DNA of 64,000 bases from Lithodes maja (taxonomy: Eukaryota > Arthropoda > Malacostraca > Decapoda > Lithodidae), in NCBI GenBank assembly GCA_037953745.1, contig JBAKBP010006544.1, forward strand, positions 1 through 64,000. The letters run 5' to 3'. The notes below the pieces were generated by a model that had not been told where the DNA came from, searched no databases, and saw only the letters and a program-made list of their open reading frames with translations. The position numbers and the translations under genes are program-made. Each line of letters opens with the position of its first letter. Position 1 is the stretch's first letter. This document shows, piece by piece, positions 53,821 through 61,484 of the stretch.

Positions 53821-55635
53821 AATGCACATGGGAGCCGGTTGAAACTGGGTCTGTTGAATGTTCGTTCCTTGCGTAACAAAATGGATCATATTTGCGAGAT
53901 CTTGGATGAACGTAACCTTGATGTATTATGTCTCACTGAGACCTGGTTGTTCGAGTCAGATCTGAATATTATCCAGGCGGCATTGCCTAAAACCCATTCC
54001 ATAATAAATGTTCCTAGGCCTAGGGGAGATCATCCGGGTGGTGGAGTGGCAGTTGTCTACTCCACATCTCTGGTGAATATCTTGCAAATAAGCCATAACC
54101 CAGCCCCTCTTTATTATGAACTGTTGGAAGTGGAAATAAAACTCCATCAACAAATTCTAAGAATGGCAGTTGTCTATAGGCCTGGCCATCGTGGCACAGA
54201 TAGGGGTTTTATGGAAGAGTTTGGGCAGTTTCTTGAGGAATTTTCTGCTAAAACCGGAAGACTTTTGATATGTGGAGATTTTAATTACTGGGTTGACAGC
54301 CCTCATCTGAAGCCATTCTCTCCTGAGTTCCTTGAGTTGACTGATCAGAACAATTTTGTAAATCATGTGTCCCACCCAACTCATATCTTAGGACACACCC
54401 TTGACTTGGTTTTCTCTCCTGTGGGTTGTGGTGGTGTTCTGGATGTTGATGTTGAGAATGCTGACCCTAATACCTCTGATCATGCTTTGATTACTTTCAG
54501 CTTTGATTTCCCTAAGCCACTCACACATGAAAAAGTAATCAGATTTAGAAATTATAAAAATGCAGACCTAAATTTGGCTAGCAGTGAAGTAAAACAGTAC
54601 TTGGGAAGTATTGATACTTCCAACCTTACTTCAGATGAGCTGGTGGAGGTACATGGAAATGCACTTAAATTAGTGTTCGATCATCACTGTCCAGAAGTAG
54701 AGAAGAAAATCATAGTACGAGATGATTCGCCCTGGTATAGCACTCGAGTTAAATTTCTTAGAAGAGCGCGTAGAAGAGCTGAACGTGAATGGCGGAAAAA
54801 TAAAACAGACTCTACATGGTTGCAATATCTGTCAGCCAGAAGAGCTGTGGTCCACAAAATCAAAGATGAAAAGAAAGTGTATTATCAGGGAAAAGTTGAC
54901 TCGTGTGGTAACGACCAGAGGAGGTTGGCTTCAATTGTAAACAGTTTACTTGGAAAAACAAGAGTCAGCTTAAGACCTTCTGTACCTGATGCCGAGTTGG
55001 CTGCCAACTTTGTGGCATTTTTTGCTGGCAAGATAACTCGCATAAGACAGGAACTGGATGATGCTTCTGTTGGTGAAGAACTTTCAGTTGTACTCCAACC
55101 CCGACACATTCCTAATAATGTCCTCTCATCCTTTCACTCAGTAGAGGTGGACATGATCTCGTCCTACATAAGAAACCTCAATAAAACATTTTGCCCGTTG
55201 GATCCCATAAATGTTTCCAAGCTACCAAGAGTCTATGATCACACAGTTGAGTTTATTTCCAAAATAATTAATAAGTGCTTCTCTGAAGGTAGCTTCCCAC
55301 ATTCTGAAAAGCATGCACTACTCCGACCTACTCTAAAGAAACCTGGACTTGATGTTGAGAACATGTTGAACTATCGTCCTGTCTCCAACCTGTCCTTCAT
55401 ATCAAAGATATTAGAGCGTGCAATACTTGACCAATTACAACCACTACTTCAGCAGAATGAAACTATCCCAATTTTTCAGTCTGCTTACCGACAGCATCAT
55501 TCAACTGAAACAGCATTGATTAGAGTACATAATGATCTAGTTGAGAACATTTGCAATGGTGTGGCCTCACTATTGGTCTTGCTTGATCTCTCTGCGGCTT
55601 TTGACACAGGTGGATCACGAGTTGTTATTGAGTGA
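53821..55635 (+). CDS. LINE ORF2: endonuclease and RT N-terminal half
   Basis: Endonuclease motifs are KLGLLNVRSLRNKMDHI, LCLTETWL, GGGVAVVYST, VVYRPGH, ICGDFNYWVD and NTSDHALITF. The linker and RT start follow: YRPVSNLSFISKILERA, FQSAYRQHHSTETALI and VLLDLSAAFDT (motif A). At about 55609 one extra base after GACACA shifts the frame, which ends 27 bases on; reading continues in the next entry. The expected reading there is a VDH-type motif. No ATG precedes the first endonuclease motif. Confidence 0.85.
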   Translation, partial: NAHGSRLKLGLLNVRSLRNKMDHICEILDERNLDVLCLTETWLFESDLNIIQAALPKTHSIINVPRPRGDHPGGGVAVVYSTSLVNILQISHNPAPLYYELLEVEIKLHQQILRMAVVYRPGHRGTDRGFMEEFGQFLEEFSAKTGRLLICGDFNYWVDSPHLKPFSPEFLELTDQNNFVNHVSHPTHILGHTLDLVFSPVGCGGVLDVDVENADPNTSDHALITFSFDFPKPLTHEKVIRFRNYKNADLNLASSEVKQYLGSIDTSNLTSDELVEVHGNALKLVFDHHCPEVEKKIIVRDDSPWYSTRVKFLRRARRRAEREWRKNKTDSTWLQYLSARRAVVHKIKDEKKVYYQGKVDSCGNDQRRLASIVNSLLGKTRVSLRPSVPDAELAANFVAFFAGKITRIRQELDDASVGEELSVVLQPRHIPNNVLSSFHSVEVDMISSYIRNLNKTFCPLDPINVSKLPRVYDHTVEFISKIINKCFSEGSFPHSEKHALLRPTLKKPGLDVENMLNYRPVSNLSFISKILERAILDQLQPLLQQNETIPIFQSAYRQHHSTETALIRVHNDLVENICNGVASLLVLLDLSAAFDTGGSRVVIE

Positions 55636-56743
55636 TCTTTATGATTGTGGTGTGCGTGACTCCGCTCTCTTGCTTCTTGGGTCGTACTTGTCAGGTAGAT
55701 CCCAGAGTGTGATGGTAAATCAAGTGGTCTCGGACTCGACACCCCTGCAGTATGGTGTTCCGCAGGGATCAGTTTTGGGTCCTATCCTATTTATAATTTA
55801 TATTAGCAGTTTGTCTCTTCTGCTTCGTGCACATAATGTCACCTTTCACTTTTATGCAGATGACACCCAGATTTATGTGAGAATCACAAATATAGTTGAT
55901 ATACGGAGTAAGATGGAATTGTTGATGTCTGATATCAAGAAGTGGATGAGAGCGAGAAAACTTAAACTAAATGATGGTAAAACTGATATTCTCATCATCC
56001 GAGGAAATAGAAGAGCTGATGATATAGTAGGTGCCCTCTCCATCAATGTGGGTGGATCTCAGCTGCGACCGGCCAACTCTGTTCGAAATCTGGGTGTATA
56101 TGTGAACTCCCGATTAGATTTCAAAGAGCATGTAAACCAGATAGTTAAAAGTTGTTACTTGCACATCAGAAATCTCTATTTGGTGAAGCCGTTTATAACC
56201 AGACGTTGCCTCTTGATGTTGGTTCACTCATTGGTCTTCTCTCGTGTTGATTATTGCAATGCCCTGTTGGTGGGTCTTCCAAATTATATTTTGAAGAAAG
56301 TTCAGTCTGTTCTTAACAGGGCCGCAAGACTAATTTTTGGTGTTCCACCTAGAACTCCTACTACATCTCTTCACATAGAACTGCACTGGCTGCCAGTAAG
56401 AGCAAGAATAGAATTTAAGTTGTGTTTGGTGACCTTTAAGGTTCTCAAATTTGGTGAGCCTAGGTACCTTGCGGAGCTGCTCAGGCGCCCACCGGCACAC
56501 CATGGTGTAGTTGTGCGTCATGACAATGACCCTTTTCGTCTTGATGAACCATGGGCTTTCCAGCAGTCTTCTTTCTTTGAGAGGTCTTTCTCCTACATGG
56601 CTCCGAGGTTGTATAACAGGTTGCCGCTGTCCATGAGACAACTGAGTTCTGTTGAATGCTTCAAGAGACAACTTAAGACTTTTCTCTTTGAGAGAAGCTA
56701 TGATCTAGGGAGAGGTGTCATGGCAGATGGCTATAGAGTTTAG
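55609..56743 (+). pseudogene. LINE ORF2: RT C-terminal half (L2-like)
   Basis: After the one-base shift the frame continues with DHELLLSDLYDCGVRD, YGVPQGSVLGPILFIIYISS (motif B), FHFYADDTQIYV (catalytic YADD), LGVYVNSRLDFKEHVNQ, YCNALLVGLPNYILKKVQ and LHWLPVRARIEFKLCL. It ends at 56743, about 150 bases before the tail. These motifs, especially YADDTQIYV and LHWLPV, are typical of L2-clade LINEs. Apart from the shift, this half looks undamaged. Confidence 0.85.
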
Positions 56744-56913
56744 GCTATTTTGCCACTGCTAGTGATTGTTAAATGTGTGTTGTATATAAGCCTTCTTTTG
56801 ATGCATTGATTTTTTTTCTTTTTTTTTTCTCTTTTCGAGCGCTAGTGAATTCTTCGGAAAAATTGGCGCTTATGAGAAATAAGTAACATGCTTATTATTA
56901 TTATTATTATTAT

Positions 56914-57335
56914 TAATGTTGGTAGCTTGAATCTGCGTGCGAATGAAGTGGCTGAGATGTGTGAGAGGAGGCGAGTGGACGTCTGCTGTACCCAGGAAAC
57001 ACTCTGGAAGAGGCATGGGGTACAGTGGATTGTCGGAAGGAGGAAAAGATATAGGATATACTGGATGAGTGTGGAGACTGATAAAGCGAAAGGAGGAGTG
57101 GGTGTTCTGGTGGCTGAAGAGCTGGCGGAAAGTGTGCTTCAGATTACGAGAGTTAGTGAAAGGCTGATTGTTTTGAAGTTGAAAGTTGGTGAAAGAATTC
57201 TGAATGTGATATCTGCATATGCCCCACAGGCTGGTTTACAGAAAGAGCTAAAAGAAGACTTCTGGAATGACACCTGTTACGGCTGGATCGGCAATACATA
57301 TTCGGGATTCTTGATCGTAGGACAGAAATGGCTTA
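56914..57335 (+). pseudogene. RTE-type LINE endonuclease fragment
   Basis: It encodes NVGSLNLRANEVAEMCERR, VDVCCTQETLWKRHGV, GGVGVLVAEELAESV and NVISAYAPQAGLQKELKED, the N-terminal half of an APE-type endonuclease. The left side is the (TTA)n tail of the preceding LINE; the right side is cut by the LTR at 57336. Confidence 0.75.
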
Positions 57336-59063
57336 TGTGACAACGACACGCTCGATTCCAGTCCCAAATACTATATGCTCCAGACAACAAAAGCACCAAC
57401 GCCCTACAGAGTTATCGTCTACGGTAACGAGGTACCTTAACTCGGCGAAAGTGTACAACAGGGGTAGGCTATGAGGCTAAACTCCCTCAGACATTTATAG
57501 GTTACGTTATTACTAAAGAAATGCAATACTCAAGAAACTACGTTAATATTAAGCCTCTAATAATGTAGAATAGAAGCAGGCTAAAGGTATGACAGTGAAA
57601 TGCTAAATGACAAATGTACACGCCTACTTGAAAGCGCGTGCACTAGAATAACTGTCCCCTACTAACATGCACTAGCATGTAGCATACAAGATGTTCATGA
57701 TCCAGTAGATACCTAATAATACACACGGAAGGAACATAAATAGTAGTCACTTATTATAATAATGAATCTATACTTGGAATAACTAAAAGGTTGCAGGCAA
57801 CAGTACTGCGCCGGTAGCCTACTACCGCATAGGCTACTTCGCTTCTCTCACTCCGTCTCCCCTCTGAGTCCGTATGCGCCCTACGCAACAGAACTCCGGA
57901 CACAGCAGCAAAACGACAGTGCAGTTAATTGATACATGAAAGTATTAATAGTGTTGTCTTGTGTGTGAGTAATGTGTATTGTAAAGTGTTACTTACATAA
58001 ACTTAAAGAGAGCTGCAATGCATAGTAAAATAAAGATATAACCCACTCATCATCCCCATGTGTTCTAGCTAGCAGGCCAAGTCACAGGAACAACGAGTCC
58101 CAGCACCGAAAGCGAGAACCCAGGAAAAGACTGCAGAGAACACAAGGACAGATAAATTACGTTACTCTACTATACCGGCACTACGAGCGAGCTGTAGTCT
58201 CTGGTACTACACTCGCTCCTGGCTCGGTAGGCAAATCAAGGCTAAGTCCTCGCCCCTCTACAGACAACTCCTGGGCATGGTCGGGCTCTTACACATGGCA
58301 CTAGTCTAGTCACAAATTGGATGATGAGCTGGGCATGTAGAACGTTCACCAACTATCCTCATCAAGAAGATCGCTGTTCACATTAACCCCTTAAATCTAA
58401 TACATGTAAATATATGCTTGTCCTAAGAGTAATACGAGAGGTGAGTGCTGAAACTCCTTTAGGACCTCAAGGGAAGGTTATGCATTTAAATAGAGAGAAG
58501 AATGAAATGAGAGTAATGTCGTCAGAGAGAAAGAGTGCAACCGTGAGAAGTTGGGAGAGAGGGCAAGGGATGTTAGAATCTCAAAGGTTCTAGGCAACCT
58601 GATCATGGAACACACAGCGAGCCTCCAGGCAATGTGCTGTACGACAACATGGGCAGCCCAGGCAGCATAGGCAGGCGGCAATGGACTACCAACCCTGTCG
58701 CGCCTAGCTATAAGCGCAAGGCTGCCAACCAGTCCATACGTCTGGCAACCACCCCCCCGGCAGCGTGGCGCGTTGCTACCCTCTCGCTCTGAAGACTAAC
58801 TCACTCTCTCTCTCTGAACTCCCATTGTCTTATCTATCAACTTCTCTATTGATACTACATATTAAATGGAAGGTCTCGACATGGCTTAAAACAAAACCCA
58901 CCACTGGTTAGCACATGACGAGACCTTTGCAGAGATACAAAGAACATAGTTATACGTTGTCACACTCAATATAGGCAGCCAGCACGGTACAGTGGTACGG
59001 GCGGTACAGTGGAGTACCAAGGAGTACAATCAGGTTGCGTTGCCACGCACTGGGTGCGTCACA
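57336..59063 (-). repeat. long terminal repeat (3' LTR of Gmr1-like gypsy element)
   Basis: The LTR is 1,728 bp, bounded by TGTGAC at 57336 and GTCACA ending at 59063 (TG...CA with a 6-bp inverted repeat). On the element strand it follows a purine-rich tract (ATCTTGGGGGGGC, about 59064-59076), the expected second-strand primer. The internal region lies directly beyond. The 5' LTR is outside the window, so target duplication and LTR identity cannot be checked. Confidence 0.8.
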
Positions 59064-59345
59064 GCCCCCCCAAGATTTTAGATAATCGACCTTAGAAGCA
59101 TTATCAAAATCTGACAGGCAACCAACCGACCTGCTACCCTTAGCTGCCACTAATTGCAAAAGGTGCACAACAACTGAAGTGTGAATTATACATAAAACAC
59201 AATATCGCATGCATCATGCTACAACAATAAAGACTTACAAAACTCAAAAAAAAAAAATCTCGTTTATTTTATTGTTTTATAATCTTTTTGGACGGCGTTA
59301 TGATAGCCTAATTTTACTCCTGCTCAACCCACACACCGTGCACGA

Positions 59346-61484
59346 CTATCCTGGATCATCAACCCTTGATAGACAATCTGCTATCACGTTCTCACTCCCG
59401 GCAATATGCTGAATGTTGAGATTATACTCTTGGAGCATTAGGGACCACCTGGTCAACCGCATATTCCGATTGTGAAACTGATTTAGGAATTTCAAGGGAT
59501 GATGGTCCGTATAAATCGTCACTACCGGGCCGTAGGCTGGAACATAAACTTCGAAATGTTTGAGCGCCAAAACGATAGCAAGAAGCTCCTTCTCTATAGT
59601 CGAGTAATTCCTTTGTGCCGAATTAAACTTGCGAGAAAAGAAGCTCACTGGGTGTTCCAAGCCCTCGGAATCAGTCTGCAGTAACACTGCCCCGGCACCC
59701 ACACCGCTGGCATCAGTCGCCAGCTGAAAACTCCTGGAGAAGTCTGGGGCTCTCAAAATCGGATGTGTACACAGCAGGTGCTTGACTAGGTCGAAAGCCC
59801 TCTGACACTCCGCAGCCCAACAGAACTTCACTGACTTCGACAGTAGATCAGTTAACGGTGCTAAGACAGTAGAGTATCCCCGGATGAAGCGCCTATAATA
59901 GCCTATCATACCTAGGAACCGCATGACCTGGCGCTTAGTGGTGGGCCTGGGAAACATATTGATAGCCTGTATCTTGCTCAGGGGGGGGCACACCCGGCCT
60001 AACCCGACCACGAAGCCAAGATACTGCACAGTAGCCTTTACAAACTCGCACTTCCTCAGGTTCACCACCAGCCCAGCATCGTGCAACTTCCCAAACAGGG
60101 TCTCTAAGTGCCTTAGGTGATTTTCAAAATCGTCATCATACACTATCACGTCATCAAGGTAGACCGTGCAGTTAGGGATTTCGTCACAAATATCGTTCAT
60201 CAGGTTCTGAAACGTGGCAGGTGCGTTCTTAAGCCCATAAGGCATTACGTTACATTGGTAGGTCTTGCCATCTACCACAAAACCACAAACTTGCTTAGCT
60301 CGGTCCGACAGGAGTACTTGCCAGTAGCCTTTTACAAGATCAATTTTAGTAAGGTACTTTGCATTCCCTATCTTGTCCACGCTGTCGTCAACTCGAGGCA
60401 AAGGGTAAGGGTTGGTAGTGGTCAAGCCATTTAGCCTACGAAAATCTATGCAGAACCGCACCTTGCCGTCAGGTTTTGGCTGCAACGTGACGGGTGATGT
60501 CCACTTCACATAACCTTCAGTGATCATCCCTCTCTCAACCATGTACTTTAACTCCTCCCGTAAAGCTGGCAACTTTACCGGGGGCACACGGTAGGGCACT
60601 GACTTGAAGGGCACATTATCACCGACGTCCACGTCGTGCGTTACCTGAGTAGTGAGACCTGGGTGTTCGGCGAAAACAGAGGGGTATGACCTGAACATGC
60701 CTAGGACAGCAGCACCCTGGTGCTCAGGCAGGTGACTTACAGCTTGCCTAGCCTCTTGTTCAGTATTCCCCGCCCACTGTTCCGCGGAAATGACACAGTC
60801 CCAGCTATCCTCCTCAGCAGCATGACTGTCCCCACCTCCTTCTCCACCCTGGCCGCTGCAGGCCAGCACAGGGACAGTGAGAGGCTCTGAGGGGCGTCTC
60901 ACATACTCTTTCATGAGGTTAACATGACATAACTGATGTTTTTTTCTACGGTCAGGTGTTGCAACGAGATAATCAAGGTCGGACAGTTTCTTAGCCACCA
61001 CATACGGCCCAATAAACTTGGCAGAAAGGGGGTGTCCAGGCAAAGGTAAAAGCAACATTACCTCCTGACCCACCGAAAACTCCCGAAGCTTCACCTTGGC
61101 GTCATACTGGTGCTTCATGACCGCCTGTGCATTAACCAAGTTATTACCTGCCGCTGCCATGCAACCTATAAGTCTCTCCCGGCTCTCAAGGATATATTTA
61201 AGTACAGACCCCGGCTTCTCTTCGCCCTCCCAGATCTCTTTCACCATACTTAAAGGTCCTCTCACATTATGGCCAAAGACTAGTTGATTTGGACTGAACC
61301 CCAGGCTCTCTCCTGGGACTTCACGTGCAGCGAACAGAACATACGGCAGACCCAAATCCCAATCAGTGTCATGTTCTGCACAGTAACAGCGTAGCATACT
61401 CTTCAGGGTCGAGTGCCACCGCTCCAAGACTCCCTGACTCTCGGGATGGTAGGCTGACGACACTACAGAACATATACCGTGCAA
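59346..61484 (-). CDS. integrase C-terminus - reverse transcriptase - RNase H, Gmr1-like
   Basis: This is the same frame, continuing immediately after the TAG. Residue 21 is the catalytic integrase Glu (YHPESQGVLERWH), giving a D-35-E spacing. A GPY/F-type module follows (FIGPYVVAKKL, residues 157-167). RT has FCIDFRRLN, KIDLVKGYWQVLL, MPYGLKNAPATFQ and catalytic YLDD at 442-445. RNase H has ATDASGVGAGAV (Asp591), STIEKELLAIV (Glu) and IYTDHHPLKFL (Asp660). The frame stops about 280 bases before the LTR. All RT and RNase H catalytic residues are present. Confidence 0.9.
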   Translation of the reverse strand: MHGICSVVSSAYHPESQGVLERWHSTLKSMLRCYCAEHDTDWDLGLPYVLFAAREVPGESLGFSPNQLVFGHNVRGPLSMVKEIWEGEEKPGSVLKYILESRERLIGCMAAAGNNLVNAQAVMKHQYDAKVKLREFSVGQEVMLLLPLPGHPLSAKFIGPYVVAKKLSDLDYLVATPDRRKKHQLCHVNLMKEYVRRPSEPLTVPVLACSGQGGEGGGDSHAAEEDSWDCVISAEQWAGNTEQEARQAVSHLPEHQGAAVLGMFRSYPSVFAEHPGLTTQVTHDVDVGDNVPFKSVPYRVPPVKLPALREELKYMVERGMITEGYVKWTSPVTLQPKPDGKVRFCIDFRRLNGLTTTNPYPLPRVDDSVDKIGNAKYLTKIDLVKGYWQVLLSDRAKQVCGFVVDGKTYQCNVMPYGLKNAPATFQNLMNDICDEIPNCTVYLDDVIVYDDDFENHLRHLETLFGKLHDAGLVVNLRKCEFVKATVQYLGFVVGLGRVCPPLSKIQAINMFPRPTTKRQVMRFLGMIGYYRRFIRGYSTVLAPLTDLLSKSVKFCWAAECQRAFDLVKHLLCTHPILRAPDFSRSFQLATDASGVGAGAVLLQTDSEGLEHPVSFFSRKFNSAQRNYSTIEKELLAIVLALKHFEVYVPAYGPVVTIYTDHHPLKFLNQFHNRNMRLTRWSLMLQEYNLNIQHIAGSENVIADCLSRVDDPG

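Larger units (their letters stand above)
52680..56913 (+). mobile_element. L2-like LINE with CCHC ORF1, near intact
   Basis: A leader with a G-run (about 52746-52757) precedes ORF1 (from 52791), then ORF2 with endonuclease and RT. The 3' end is TGGCGCTTATGAG followed by (TTA)n at about 56893-56913. Lesions are few: one shift early in ORF1 (about 52900) and one extra base in ORF2 near 55609. This is the best preserved LINE in the window. Confidence 0.85.

Noticed and set aside
57345..59060. Short ORFs inside the LTR
   Set aside because: None is conserved or recognisable; the interval is bounded by TGTGAC...GTCACA next to a polypurine tract and is best read as LTR.
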